Positions 28,323 through 38,012 of a stretch of DNA of 64,000 nucleotides are shown one piece after another (positions within the stretch are counted from its first letter, which is position 1; every line of letters begins with the position of its first letter). The translations under genes were made by a program, and so were the position numbers. This stretch comes from JAMZMI01 sp039944535 (GTDB lineage: Bacteria > Bacteroidota > Bacteroidia > Cytophagales > Cyclobacteriaceae): contig JBDUYP010000001.1 in NCBI GenBank assembly GCA_039944535.1, positions 744,001 to 808,000 of the forward strand, in the 5' to 3' direction. The notes beneath the pieces are model-generated. The model did no database searches and had not been told where the DNA came from. It worked only from the letters and a program-made list of their open reading frames with translations.

Positions 28323-28430
28323 GAAGGCAGGGGTATAATGTTTGCCTCTTTCTGACCCAACCGTTTTGGAAATGGTTGGATTCAGGCGGTGAAATTGCCT
28401 ACTAATAAAACTGAAAAATGCTAGCCTATC

Positions 28431-29141
28431 TTAAGCGATGTTGGTGAAAACCTGCTGTACATCATCGTCATCCTCGATTTTGTCCAGTAGCTTTTCTATT
28501 TCCTCCATTTGTTCTTCGTCAAACTCCACGGGCGTAGTGGGTATGCGCTGCAGGTTGGATTTCTTCACATCGATTTCTTTTTCTTCAAGAGCTTTAGAGA
28601 GCGTACCGAAGTTGGTGTAGTCACCATAGAGATAGACCATGTCTTCATTCTCTTCTATTTCTTCAAGACCGGCATCTATGAGTTCGAGCTCCAGCTCTTC
28701 CAGATCCATGCCTTCCGGTTTTTCAAATTCGAATACCGCTTTGCGATTAAACATGAATTCGAGGGAGCCATTTGGCACAATACCACCTCCGGATTTGTTG
28801 AAATATGATTTCACGTTTGCCACGGTTCGTGTAGTGTTGTCTGTGGCGCATTCCACAAAAACCAGCACACCATGCGGACCCTTGCCTTCATAGGTTGTCT
28901 CAGTATAATCTGCCGAATCGCTACCTGCAGCACGCTTGATTGCGTTCTCGATATTGTCTTTCGGCATGTTCTGAGCCTTGGCATTCTGAATGGCCGTTCT
29001 GAGCTTGGCATTCATTTCCGGTTCAGCTCCTCCTTCCTTTACCGCTACGGTAATGGCTTTGGCTAGTTTTGGAAATAATTTGGACATTTTGTCCCAACGT
29101 GCTTCTTTGGCTGCTCGTCTATATTCGAATGCTCTTCCCAT
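28431..29141 (-). CDS. YebC/PmpR family protein
   Basis: 236 residues, the standard length. The N-terminus M-G-R-A-F-E-Y-R-R-A-A-K is the Bacteroidota version of the family start, followed by F-P-K-L-A-K-A-I-T-V-A-V-K-E-G-G and N-M-P-K-D-N-I-E-N-A-I-K-R-A. YebC proteins were annotated as transcription regulators; recent work on the family shows some act on the ribosome to relieve stalling at polyproline-type motifs. The exact role here is not decided by sequence. The gene stands alone. Confidence 0.93.
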   Translation of the reverse strand: MGRAFEYRRAAKEARWDKMSKLFPKLAKAITVAVKEGGAEPEMNAKLRTAIQNAKAQNMPKDNIENAIKRAAGSDSADYTETTYEGKGPHGVLVFVECATDNTTRTVANVKSYFNKSGGGIVPNGSLEFMFNRKAVFEFEKPEGMDLEELELELIDAGLEEIEENEDMVYLYGDYTNFGTLSKALEEKEIDVKKSNLQRIPTTPVEFDEEQMEEIEKLLDKIEDDDDVQQVFTNIA

Positions 29142-29204
29142 GGGGTCTGTTTTGTTATTTGTGTGGCAAAATTAATTGGATGTATCCATATCCGAAAGTC
29201 AGGC

Positions 29205-29558
29205 TTAACTACATTTTTGTATCGCCTCTTTGAGACGATCCAGAGTGGGTGGCTTTTGGATGAAATCCTGGTACTCGACTTCCGGGTAATGTTTCATGAA
29301 TGCTTCCGTGTGACCTGAAATGATCACTATTTTCGGCTTGTAAATTAGCACTTCTACAAACTCTGGCCCTTCCAGTCCGGAAATATTGATATCGAGAAGA
29401 ATAAAATCTGGTTTTTTTCTTTCAATCTCAGTAGCGGCCTGCACGGTATCGCCGTACGCTCCGAGCACTTCTACGTTTGGTATTTTTTTAAGGTGAAATC
29501 TCAGAATTTCAACAAATTCTGGTTCGTCCTCTATTATGATGCAGGTCAGAGTTTTCAT
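29205..29558 (-). CDS. Single-domain response regulator
   Basis: 117 residues comprising only a receiver domain. The acidic pair is E-D-E near residues 10-12, the phospho-acceptor is Asp56 in I-L-L-D-I-N, and the conserved Lys lies in I-Q-K-P-P. The fold resembles the receiver of LytTR-type regulators, but the output domain is absent. It may act by protein contact or in a phosphorelay. No kinase is adjacent. Confidence 0.88.
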   Translation of the reverse strand: MKTLTCIIIEDEPEFVEILRFHLKKIPNVEVLGAYGDTVQAATEIERKKPDFILLDINISGLEGPEFVEVLIYKPKIVIISGHTEAFMKHYPEVEYQDFIQKPPTLDRLKEAIQKCS

Positions 29559-29641
29559 TGCATTGCAATAATAGCTTATCTCTATTTGGGAAGGAAAAGA
29601 TAATCTCTAGAATCTGGGACTATGAATGGAATCAGTGAGTA

Positions 29642-32446
29642 TTAATCGCTGAAATTATCCTGGAAACTTCTTCTTTTATCCAGTTTGAGTTGTTGTAATA
29701 GAGGGGATTTTGGCCTGATGGACAGGCTGAAGGATTGGTAGCGCCCGAATGGCACATAATTGAAGCTGAGTGACCAGCAGTGTAAATCACGACTAACCGA
29801 AATGTTGGTCATGGTCACCTCTTTGTTTTCAAAGTCATACCCAGATCGGAATGTTACCTGAGTCTTGTCTGTAAGCGCGAGTGAGCCGTTGAAGGACATA
29901 GATTGGGTAATGTTTGATTCATCAAACCCAACTTTAGTTCTGTTGATAGAATATTGGATGTTTAAGCTCCATGGCAGGTTGAAGTCCACATACTCTTGTG
30001 GGTTTTGCATGATATAATTCATTTGTTCGGCAGTGCCTACAGCGTTTGGGTCCCGCATGGCATTCGGGTCGAAGTAGTCATTCGGGCCGTTAAACGTATC
30101 GGCTCTGTTGTACGGATCCTCGTTTTCTGTCTCTTTTCCATCTCGGCCTTGTTTTGGTTTCAGTCTCAGATTGGCTGAGGTGTTGAGTCGAGATAACTGG
30201 CCCAGGCCCTGGCCGTGATTCCAGGCATATTGATCGAGTCTTCTATCTACTATGGTTGTAGCTCCCAAAGAGTTGGTACTCTCACTTACGATTTTATAAA
30301 CATATGGATCGATTGTTCCGCTGAAGTTGAGGCTCAGTGCTCCTTTGAAAAAGGACGTTCTGGCATTCCAGCTGATATTGTTGAGTTTGAAGGAGTCGGC
30401 GGCAAAATTGTATCCCGAACTCATGGATAGGTTGTCGAAGAGTTTTACTTTTTTGAAGTCTGAGAGACTGTCTTTGTCGTCCCTCACCTTCATCTCCAGG
30501 TTGTTGCTTAACGAGAAACTCATTGTTTTGCTCTTAGACCCACTAGGTGATCCGTAAGCGAAGTTTTGATATTTTGATAGCCGTGTGGTGTTGCCCAAAG
30601 TGTCAATTTGCACCTCTTGCCACACTCCGTATTTTTCATCTCCAAAATCGGGACTATAGCTAAATGAGAGACTAGGAGTAGCTACATGTCGTATTGCTTG
30701 CACTTTTCCATCACCCTGAAAAAAATGAGTCCCATAAAATCTTGTATTTAGCGAAGCTCCGGAATTCCAACTGCCCGCTCTGCTAAAGCCATTTACAGTA
30801 TCTATGCGGATTCCGTTTTCCTCTTCGATGTAGGTATAGTTTAGTTCACGGGTGTACCACACTTCCTGATAGTTGAAGCTTGGGCTCAAAGTGAAGAACT
30901 TCAGCACGTTCATAGATGTGGAGATAGGTATGGTATGCCTTCCGCCTACTTTGGCCCGGTCATAGAGTTCACCGAGGTTAGCAAATAGGTCGGGCGGACT
31001 TTCATCTGAGGCTCTGGCTTCACGTGCATTTACCACGTTGATGCTGCTGCTCAATGTAGGAAAGTCGCTATTCGTGAATTCATTTTTTGCCACGAAGTTG
31101 TGGCTAAAACTAATCTTGGCTAAAGGTGATTTTGAATTAGTAATGATCTTTTTGAATGGATAAATCCTGCTCATGTTCAGAGAAAAGTCTGGCAGAGAAA
31201 GGTTGGCTATACCAGTGGAGACGTTCTGGTTATGACGAGCATTTAAAGCCATGTTGAATGGTGTGTTCGGAAACTTTTGGGTGTAACCGATATTAGATGA
31301 AAACTGCGAATTGATACTTCTTTCGAAATTCTGGGCTACAAGGTTGTTGTTGGTGTTGTAGGTAGAAGTACCCGCAGAAACCGAGGCGCTAAAACTAGCG
31401 TTTCCTCTTGTTTCCGGTCTATGGCTCCATCTGATCCAATAGTCACTCGTTTCTATTGGGTTTTCTATGTCGTCAGAAATATTTCTGTTGTACGAAAAGT
31501 TAAATGCTCCGGAATACTTGTAGCGCTTGCGGTAATTGGAGGTAGCATCCACCGCGTGTCCTCCTTTTGAGTATATATCTCCAGTCAATCTTAAGTCCAC
31601 ATATTCGTTGAAAGCGAAATAGTAGCCGGCATCTCTTAGGAAGAACCCACGGCGCTGCTCCTCACCGTATGATGGGAATATGATTCCGCTAGCCTGGTGC
31701 TTGGGCTGAGGAAACATCCCAAACGGCCCCCAAAGTGGTGTGGGGATTTCCCGGAATTTGAGGTTGAATGGGCCTGTGACTATTTTATTTCCAGGGATTA
31801 CCTTGATCTTATTGGATTGGATGAAAAAGTGCGGATCTGCCAGATCGCAGGTGCTATACTTCCCACCTTTAATGAATAGTTCATCTTCTTCGTTTTTCTT
31901 CACATCCTCTCCGTGCATGAAAGCACCATCCCGCTCGGTTACCACACCCTTGATGAGCGCCCGCTTGGTTTTGAAGTTGTAAACGATATCTTCGGTTTCA
32001 TATACTTCATTTTTCTGCGTAAAAACGGGTTTCCCCACCTTTCTGCCAGTAGAGTCTACGACATATTTGGAGCTTAGCGTTCTTTTGTCCCAGTCTATTA
32101 CTGTACTGTTCCCCTCTATACTCATGATGTCATAATCAATATGAGTTTTGCCGTATAGATACAATTTCTGTCCTTCCACATCAAAGACCATCGAGTCTCT
32201 GGCACTGTAGTTGATAGTAGTTTCAATGTCGCCGGTTTGGGTGGCAGGAGGTGTGTTGGTTGCCCTGGAGGCAATAGAATCGCTGCGGAGAAAACCTGGA
32301 ATGGAGTCGTTTGAAGCAGGCTTTTCTGGTGATTGTGAAACAGCCGTAGAGTCCGGAAATTTCCCAGTCACGGTGGTATTGTCCACCTGAGCCAGAACCG
32401 CCATAGAAACTGCTGAAAGAAAAAATATTAAAACAAACCTCCTCAA
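29642..32446 (-). CDS. LptD-like LPS-assembly outer-membrane protein
   Basis: 934 residues. A signal peptide (1-19) is followed by a low-complexity Ser/Pro/Thr region (about 22-75), an OstA-like N-terminal domain (about 80-240; Y-L-Y-G-K-T-H-I-D-Y, A-L-I-K-G-V-V-T) and a long LptD-type barrel (about 250-934) with P-T-P-L-W-G-P-F-G-M-F-P near its entrance. The family inserts lipopolysaccharide or lipooligosaccharide into the outer leaflet. Bacteroidota members differ strongly from E. coli LptD, so the gene symbol is left open. It is divergent from the amidase gene. Confidence 0.85.
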   Translation of the reverse strand: MRRFVLIFFLSAVSMAVLAQVDNTTVTGKFPDSTAVSQSPEKPASNDSIPGFLRSDSIASRATNTPPATQTGDIETTINYSARDSMVFDVEGQKLYLYGKTHIDYDIMSIEGNSTVIDWDKRTLSSKYVVDSTGRKVGKPVFTQKNEVYETEDIVYNFKTKRALIKGVVTERDGAFMHGEDVKKNEEDELFIKGGKYSTCDLADPHFFIQSNKIKVIPGNKIVTGPFNLKFREIPTPLWGPFGMFPQPKHQASGIIFPSYGEEQRRGFFLRDAGYYFAFNEYVDLRLTGDIYSKGGHAVDATSNYRKRYKYSGAFNFSYNRNISDDIENPIETSDYWIRWSHRPETRGNASFSASVSAGTSTYNTNNNLVAQNFERSINSQFSSNIGYTQKFPNTPFNMALNARHNQNVSTGIANLSLPDFSLNMSRIYPFKKIITNSKSPLAKISFSHNFVAKNEFTNSDFPTLSSSINVVNAREARASDESPPDLFANLGELYDRAKVGGRHTIPISTSMNVLKFFTLSPSFNYQEVWYTRELNYTYIEEENGIRIDTVNGFSRAGSWNSGASLNTRFYGTHFFQGDGKVQAIRHVATPSLSFSYSPDFGDEKYGVWQEVQIDTLGNTTRLSKYQNFAYGSPSGSKSKTMSFSLSNNLEMKVRDDKDSLSDFKKVKLFDNLSMSSGYNFAADSFKLNNISWNARTSFFKGALSLNFSGTIDPYVYKIVSESTNSLGATTIVDRRLDQYAWNHGQGLGQLSRLNTSANLRLKPKQGRDGKETENEDPYNRADTFNGPNDYFDPNAMRDPNAVGTAEQMNYIMQNPQEYVDFNLPWSLNIQYSINRTKVGFDESNITQSMSFNGSLALTDKTQVTFRSGYDFENKEVTMTNISVSRDLHCWSLSFNYVPFGRYQSFSLSIRPKSPLLQQLKLDKRRSFQDNFSD

Positions 32447-32527
32447 GCCGGCGCGGATTTTAATTTCAGGTGAAAAATTTACAATTTTGCGTAAAATTAT
32501 GGGATTTTACTATATAACCGGATAGTC

Positions 32528-33310
32528 GTGAGAAATATTGCAATACCATTTTGTATTTCACTCTTTTTGGTTTTGGGGTCGTTTCACAATGCGGGGCTGA
32601 CAAAGTATAAAATCAGGAAGGTCGTTATTGATGCGGGCCATGGCGGAAAGGATCCCGGCACGCATGGAGCCATTTCCAAAGAGAAAGATATCGCGCTCAA
32701 TATTTCCAAGGAGCTCGGGCGGATAATAAATGAAAATATTCCGGATGTCGAGGTGGTGTTTACCCGCAAGGATGACAGTTTTCCCACGCTGGAATCTCGT
32801 CCTGAGTTGGCTAATAAAGTAGGAGCGGACTTATTCATATCCATCCATGCCAATTGGGTGGGCAACCCAAACATTCACGGAACGGAAACTTATGTCATGG
32901 GTGTTCAAAACTCGGGAAGGAACTTTGAAGTGGCTAAGCGTGAAAATTCTGTGATTCTTCTCGAAGAAAACTATGAGGCGCGTTATGATGGGTTTGACCC
33001 GACCTCTCCTGAATCTTACATCTTATTTTCTTTAACACAATCTGCTTATCAGGAAAGAAGCCTGCAGTTGGCATCTATGATAGAGGATCAGTTCAAAAAC
33101 CGAGTCGGTCGCAGGAGTCGCGGAGTAAAACAATCGAGCCTTTGGGTGCTATGGAATTCGGCAATGCCTAGTGTTTTGGTAGAAGTGGGTTATCTTAGTA
33201 ATCCTAAAGAGGAGAAGGAGCTGAACGATGAATTAAATCAGGTCTATATCGCGTCAGGAATCTTCAGAGCCTTTAGGGATTATAAAGAGGAAATAGAATC
33301 CATGAATTAA
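32528..33310 (+). CDS. N-acetylmuramoyl-L-alanine amidase (Amidase_3)
   Basis: 260 residues. A signal anchor (about 5-24) precedes a single Amidase_3 catalytic domain. The zinc ligands are visible: His38 in D-A-G-H-G-G, Glu52 in the helix K-E-K-D-I, and His107 in S-I-H-A-N-W. The catalytic Glu is in V-L-V-E-V-G-Y-L-S-N. It cleaves the lactyl-Ala bond in peptidoglycan and probably acts in the periplasm during cell separation. It is followed after 8 bp by the MCE-domain gene, so the two form an operon. Confidence 0.93.
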   Translation: MRNIAIPFCISLFLVLGSFHNAGLTKYKIRKVVIDAGHGGKDPGTHGAISKEKDIALNISKELGRIINENIPDVEVVFTRKDDSFPTLESRPELANKVGADLFISIHANWVGNPNIHGTETYVMGVQNSGRNFEVAKRENSVILLEENYEARYDGFDPTSPESYILFSLTQSAYQERSLQLASMIEDQFKNRVGRRSRGVKQSSLWVLWNSAMPSVLVEVGYLSNPKEEKELNDELNQVYIASGIFRAFRDYKEEIESMN

Positions 33311-33318
33311 TTCCTGGT

Positions 33319-34257
33319 ATGTCAAAACAATTCAAAGTAGGACTAATTGCCCTTTTTTCGGGAGCCATCCTGTATTGGGGTTTCAACTTTTTAAAAGGAA
33401 CCGATTTTTTCTCACCCACAAATAGATACTATGTGATTTATGACAATGTGGATGGGTTAAATAAATCCAATCCTGTCATCATCAATGGTTTAGCTGTTGG
33501 TAGAGTGAGTGCCATTCATCTCATGCAGGCCAGAGAGAATGCCATTCTGGTTGAGTTAGATATTGATGAAGATATTGTCCTTGGAGAGTCAACCCAGGCA
33601 TCACTTTCAAATACGGATTTTCTTGGGAGCAAAGGCATCATTCTTACAATAGGCGATATCACAAAGCCGCTGACTCCCGGAGATACTTTGGTTCCAATTG
33701 TTGATAAAGGACTGAATGAAATAATTGAAAGCGCAACTCCAGTAGCAAATAATCTCAATACTACCATTACCCGTGTCAATGAAATTCTGATCGGACTGAA
33801 AGGGAGTGGAGAGAAAATCAATAGCACCATCGGTGAGTTGGAACAGATGATTATTGGCGTAAATGGTATGATTGCTGACAACCAACGCGGCATAGCAGAG
33901 ATTGTAGCCTCTACAGCTGTATTGGTCAATAATGTGAATGATAAAGTGGAGCAACTCGATCCACTTTTACAAAAGTCCAACGGCGTGCTCGATTCTCTTA
34001 ATAATTTAGAGCTTCAGCGAACGCTTTCCGGTGTTGACACAGTTTTGTTTACCCTCAACGAGACACTTCAAGCCTTCAAAGAGAGCGATGGGACATTGGG
34101 TAAGCTTATCAATGAAGATTCGATGTATAATAACATCAACAAGCTGCTTATTGATCTGGACAAAATGGTGATACATTTTGATCAGTACCCTAAAGACTTC
34201 CTTAAGCCGCTTGGACGAAAGAACAAAAAGCTGAAAGGCTCCACTACGGAAGAATAA
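33319..34257 (+). CDS. MCE/MlaD-family lipid-transport protein
   Basis: 312 residues. One N-terminal transmembrane helix (about 5-25) is followed by an MCE domain (about 36-115, with the G-L-A-V-G-R-V motif) and a long helical region to the C-terminus. MCE proteins form periplasmic rings that move phospholipids between membranes. No mlaE/mlaF genes are next to it. It forms an operon with the upstream amidase. Confidence 0.88.
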   Translation: MSKQFKVGLIALFSGAILYWGFNFLKGTDFFSPTNRYYVIYDNVDGLNKSNPVIINGLAVGRVSAIHLMQARENAILVELDIDEDIVLGESTQASLSNTDFLGSKGIILTIGDITKPLTPGDTLVPIVDKGLNEIIESATPVANNLNTTITRVNEILIGLKGSGEKINSTIGELEQMIIGVNGMIADNQRGIAEIVASTAVLVNNVNDKVEQLDPLLQKSNGVLDSLNNLELQRTLSGVDTVLFTLNETLQAFKESDGTLGKLINEDSMYNNINKLLIDLDKMVIHFDQYPKDFLKPLGRKNKKLKGSTTEE

Positions 34258-34299
34258 GGACAAACCTTATCTTGCCGTCAATCATCAAACACCCCCACT

Positions 34300-35940
34300 A
34301 TGGATGAAAGACAAAGGCAAAATGCCTCCCTATTCACTTCTCTATCTGCAGACCTCAAGCAAAAGCTAGAACAGGTTTACCTGGGTGGCGGAGAAAAAAA
34401 ACAAACTTCACACAAGGCCAAAGGTAAAATGACCGCTCGCGAGCGCATTGCCTATTTGGTAGATGATATGTCTGACTTTCTGGAAGTTGGAACATTCACA
34501 GCTGATGGCATGTATGAGGAGTGGGGCGGATGCCCTTCTGCCGGAGTGATCGTTGGTATAGGCAAAATGTCTGGTCGCCAGTGCGTGATTGCCGCCAATG
34601 ATGCCACTGTAAAAGCCGGAGCATGGTTTCCAATGACAGCCAAAAAAAATCTTAGAGCTCAGGAGATAGCCATGGAAAACAAATTGCCCATCGTTTATCT
34701 GGTTGACAGTGCGGGTGTGTTTTTGCCCATGCAAGATGAGATTTTTCCTGACAAGGAACATTTCGGTCGGCAGTTTAGAAACAACGCCAAAATGTCTGCT
34801 GAGGGAATCGTGCAGATAGCTGCGATCATGGGCAGTTGTGTGGCGGGTGGGGCTTACCTGCCTATCATGTCTGATGAGGCCATGATCGTGGAGGGGACTG
34901 GTTCTATTTTTCTGGCGGGAAGCTATCTCGTAAAATCGGCGATAGGTGAGGATATAGATAATGAGACCCTCGGCGGAGCAGATACACACTGCGAAATTTC
35001 TGGCGTGACTGACAACAAATACAGCTCTGACGAAGAGTGCCTGGATGCCATAAAACGGATTTTCGACAAGATGGGCTATCCCGATACAGCTGGATTTAAC
35101 AGGGCGGAATCTAAGCAGCCAGCGCTTGATCAGGAGGGACTGTATAATGTTTTTCCGGTGGATCGCAATGCTCCTTATGATATGCTTGAGGTGATCAAAA
35201 GGATTGTGGATGAGTCAGAGTTTGATGAGTACAAGAAAGACTATGGTAAAACGCTGGTTTGTGGCTATGCCCGTGTAGATGGCTGGAGTGTGGGTATAGT
35301 GGCTAACCAAAGGAAAGTGGTTAAAGCCAAAAAAAGTGGAGGCTCGCAAGAGATGCAGATGGGCGGAGTGATCTACTCTGACTCTGCCGACAAGGCCGCC
35401 CGATTCATCATGAATTGCAATCAGCGAAAAGTCCCTCTTGTTTTCCTCCATGATGTGAATGGATTCATGGTGGGCAGCAGGTCAGAGCATGGTGGAATTA
35501 TCAAAGATGGCGCTAAGATGGTCAATGCCATGGCCAACTCTGTGGTGCCGAAATTCACTTTTATATTGGGTAGCAGCTACGGAGCAGGTAATTATGCCAT
35601 GTGCGGTAAGGCATATGACCCGCGATTGATCTATGCATGGCCAACGGCGCAGATGGCTGTGATGAGTGGAAAATCAGCAGCTAACACCTTGCTTCAAATA
35701 AAAATATCTTCGCTCAAAGCCAAAGGAAAAGAAATCTCAGAGGACGAAAAGCAGGCACTGCTTTCTGAGATTGGTGAGTCATATAATAAAAAACTGAGCC
35801 CCTATTATGCTGCCTCGCAGCTGTGGGTAGATGGTATCATAGACCCGCTGGAAACGCGCAAAGTGATTTCCACTGGAATAGAGGCAGCAAATCATGCTAA
35901 AATAGAAAAGCCCATGAATGTGGGAGTAATTCAGACTTAA
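34300..35940 (+). CDS. Acyl-CoA carboxylase, carboxyltransferase beta subunit
   Basis: 546 residues, typical of methylcrotonyl-/propionyl-CoA carboxylase beta chains. The two crotonase-like halves are clear: an N-terminal one with G-K-M-T-A-R-E-R-I and C-V-A-G-G-A-Y-L-P (about 185), and a C-terminal one with Y-G-A-G-N-Y-A-M-C-G (about 430) and A-W-P-T-A-Q-M-A-V-M. The two G-G-x and A-G oxyanion loops are present. It transfers CO2 from biotin to an acyl-CoA; the substrate (methylcrotonyl, propionyl or geranyl) is not settled by sequence alone. No biotin-carboxylase subunit is in the window. Confidence 0.92.
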   Translation: MDERQRQNASLFTSLSADLKQKLEQVYLGGGEKKQTSHKAKGKMTARERIAYLVDDMSDFLEVGTFTADGMYEEWGGCPSAGVIVGIGKMSGRQCVIAANDATVKAGAWFPMTAKKNLRAQEIAMENKLPIVYLVDSAGVFLPMQDEIFPDKEHFGRQFRNNAKMSAEGIVQIAAIMGSCVAGGAYLPIMSDEAMIVEGTGSIFLAGSYLVKSAIGEDIDNETLGGADTHCEISGVTDNKYSSDEECLDAIKRIFDKMGYPDTAGFNRAESKQPALDQEGLYNVFPVDRNAPYDMLEVIKRIVDESEFDEYKKDYGKTLVCGYARVDGWSVGIVANQRKVVKAKKSGGSQEMQMGGVIYSDSADKAARFIMNCNQRKVPLVFLHDVNGFMVGSRSEHGGIIKDGAKMVNAMANSVVPKFTFILGSSYGAGNYAMCGKAYDPRLIYAWPTAQMAVMSGKSAANTLLQIKISSLKAKGKEISEDEKQALLSEIGESYNKKLSPYYAASQLWVDGIIDPLETRKVISTGIEAANHAKIEKPMNVGVIQT

Positions 35941-36006
35941 GCTTAGATTCGCTTTCTTGTTTTATAACAAATCCGTAATTTGTTTTTTCAAACACAACAT
36001 TAAGTA

Positions 36007-36861
36007 TTGATTAAAGAAAGTGAACTAAAGGCGCTCGTTACCCTGCTGGAAGATGAAGACGAGGAGGTTGTTTCTCATGTGGAAGCAAAACTGATGGAGA
36101 TAGGTACTGGGGTGATTCCTCTGCTTGAACATGAATGGGAAACCAATTTCAATCCGCTGATCCAACGTCGGATAGAAGACCTCATCCATACGCTACAGTT
36201 TGAGCTTGTACAGGAACGACTGGTGGACTGGAAGGAAAATAGGCAAAACGATCTGCTCGAGGGACTGTGGCTGGTGGCCACATATCAATATCCTGATATA
36301 GACCTGGAAGAACTCAAACAGGAACTTCACGAACTATACATAGAGGTTTGGCGTGAGTTTAAGGACGAAATGCCACCATTCGATCAGGTAAGGGTCTTGA
36401 ATAGCGTGATCTTTGATAAGCTTAAGTTTAGAGCCAATACCAAAAACTTTCATTCTCCTGCCAACAGCATGATCAATGCCGTGCTGGAGTCCAAAAAGGG
36501 AAATCCCATTTCCCTGTGTTCAGTTTATTTGCTTATCGCCCAAAAGCTAGAGCTGGATATCTATGGAGTGAATTTGCCAAACCTTTTCATTCTTACTTTC
36601 AAGAATGACATAAGTGAGTTTTATATCAATTGCTTCAACAAAGGGTTGATCTTCACCAAAGAAGACATAGATAACTACCTTGAGCATCTCAACATCTCTA
36701 AGCAAGACCTTTTCTATGAGCCTTGTTCGCATCTTGATATTGTGCTTCGTTCGCTTAGAAACCTGGTAGTATCCTTCGAAAAGCTGGGTGATTACCACAA
36801 ATCTGATGAAATCAAGGCCATCCTAAAAAAACTTGACGACCAGTATATTGGGTTCGATTGA
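36007..36861 (+). CDS. SirB1-family transglutaminase-like/TPR protein
   Basis: 284 residues. The start is a TTG at 36007, directly after an in-frame TAA; the next ATG would remove 27 residues including conserved helices. The central part (about 90-220) matches the SirB1 transglutaminase-like fold: L-N-S-V-I-F-D-K-L-K-F, then K-G-N-P-I-S-L-C-S-V-Y-L. The catalytic Cys is apparently present as S-L-C-S. The end (about 235-280) resembles a TPR-like hairpin pair. The function is unknown. Confidence 0.82.
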   Translation: MIKESELKALVTLLEDEDEEVVSHVEAKLMEIGTGVIPLLEHEWETNFNPLIQRRIEDLIHTLQFELVQERLVDWKENRQNDLLEGLWLVATYQYPDIDLEELKQELHELYIEVWREFKDEMPPFDQVRVLNSVIFDKLKFRANTKNFHSPANSMINAVLESKKGNPISLCSVYLLIAQKLELDIYGVNLPNLFILTFKNDISEFYINCFNKGLIFTKEDIDNYLEHLNISKQDLFYEPCSHLDIVLRSLRNLVVSFEKLGDYHKSDEIKAILKKLDDQYIGFD

Positions 36862-37186
36862 GGTGTCTTGCGACTAAGTTCTGTGGACTTCAATGTCACC
36901 TATGTCCTATTTTATGCATTTTTTAGAAAGCTAGGATAGATGCTGGCACTTTGAGCGCCAGATTTCTAGTCGGTAACTAATTTTTCTGAAACCGGAATGA
37001 ATGAAAAAGTAAGACTAACACATTTGGGGCTTACAGGAGCGTGGTGCCAGTCTCTAGTCTGAAAATTTTCTTCATTTTTTGTTTGATCAATAACAGGAAG
37101 CAAGGTTTAAGAAAAAAACATCATTTAGCTGTGAGGGGTTTTATAAATCTTGCCGTCTAAATGATTTGAGAACAAATAATTAAAAA
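36862..37186. other. Intergenic region without clear feature
   Basis: 325 bp between the SirB1-like gene and the YHYH lipoprotein operon. A CTGGC/GCCAG inverted repeat at 36943-36961 also matches the GG-N10-GC spacing of sigma-54 promoters, but the context is poor and it is far from the next start. No RNA gene was seen. Confidence 0.35.
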
Positions 37187-37999
37187 ATGAAAAGTAATAA
37201 CCTTGTTTATCTGTTTGCCCTGGGGCTACTCATAGTTTTCATCGCCTGCAGCAATGATGATAGTGATCTTAATGTTGATGACGATGAAGTAGGAGAAGGT
37301 GGAGATGATAATGATTCAGAGTCGATCTCTACACCAACACTGGCATTCGATGAGTTCAATTCAGAATCGGTAACCATTTCTTTTGATGGAGATGAGGTCA
37401 CCATTCAATCAAGCGCGCTTCCAAATCATACATCACCTTACTGGTCAACGAATAGCGATCTTTATATTGATGCTATTGTTGCCAATGAAGATCAAATGTC
37501 TCCTGGTAATATCACGGAAGGGAGCTATTCTCTGACAGTATCCGCTGCGCCATCATTCGCATCCAGCACAACAGAAACCGGATTAGGTGCCATCGGAATT
37601 TCTGTCACGGGTGTTCCTATTTTTAATGGTTCAGAAGGGCCCACGGATGTAACAGCCGGTGTAGCTTCCGGCTTTGATTGGGCTGGTGGGCATAGCGGAC
37701 CTACAGGATATCATTATCATACGGAAGCTCAGGATGTAGGAGAAGATTCCCCATTGACCATTGACGATGACCGCCTACTTGGCATCATGTCGGACGGGTT
37801 TTTAATATATGGGAGAAAATGCAGATCTACGGGAGATTACCCAACCGATGGAGATGAATCCAATGGTCACTTTTCTACTACCGAGCATAGCGATGAGGCT
37901 TTCTACCATTATCATATTGTAAATGAGATCTATCTGGATCAATATTATTTGCTATTTGGGTTTGTTGATTTGCAGGGCACACCGAGTGTTATTATGTAA
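37187..37999 (+). CDS. YHYH-domain lipoprotein
   Basis: 270 residues with a lipobox ending at Cys21 (V-F-I-A-C-S-N-D-D). An acidic Asp/Glu/Gly linker (about 25-50) leads to a YHYH domain. The namesake motifs G-Y-H-Y-H-T (about 172) and F-Y-H-Y-H-I-V (about 242) are present, with conserved cysteine C-R-S in between. YHYH proteins are predicted extracytoplasmic proteins, often near copper or redox genes. It is the first of three genes, before a YwqK lipoprotein and an SCO1 homologue, consistent with a metal-related role by inference. Confidence 0.88.
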   Translation: MKSNNLVYLFALGLLIVFIACSNDDSDLNVDDDEVGEGGDDNDSESISTPTLAFDEFNSESVTISFDGDEVTIQSSALPNHTSPYWSTNSDLYIDAIVANEDQMSPGNITEGSYSLTVSAAPSFASSTTETGLGAIGISVTGVPIFNGSEGPTDVTAGVASGFDWAGGHSGPTGYHYHTEAQDVGEDSPLTIDDDRLLGIMSDGFLIYGRKCRSTGDYPTDGDESNGHFSTTEHSDEAFYHYHIVNEIYLDQYYLLFGFVDLQGTPSVIM

Positions 38000-38012
38000 T
38001 CGCAGTACTTGT

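Noticed and set aside
28357..28379. CCAACC/GGTTGG inverted repeat as YebC terminator
   Set aside because: Six-bp stem with a loop of 11 and no T-run on either strand.
36943..36961. TGGCAC-N5-type sequence as sigma-54 promoter
   Set aside because: The -12 part is weak, it is inside a CTGGC/GCCAG hairpin, and the nearest start is about 230 bp away.
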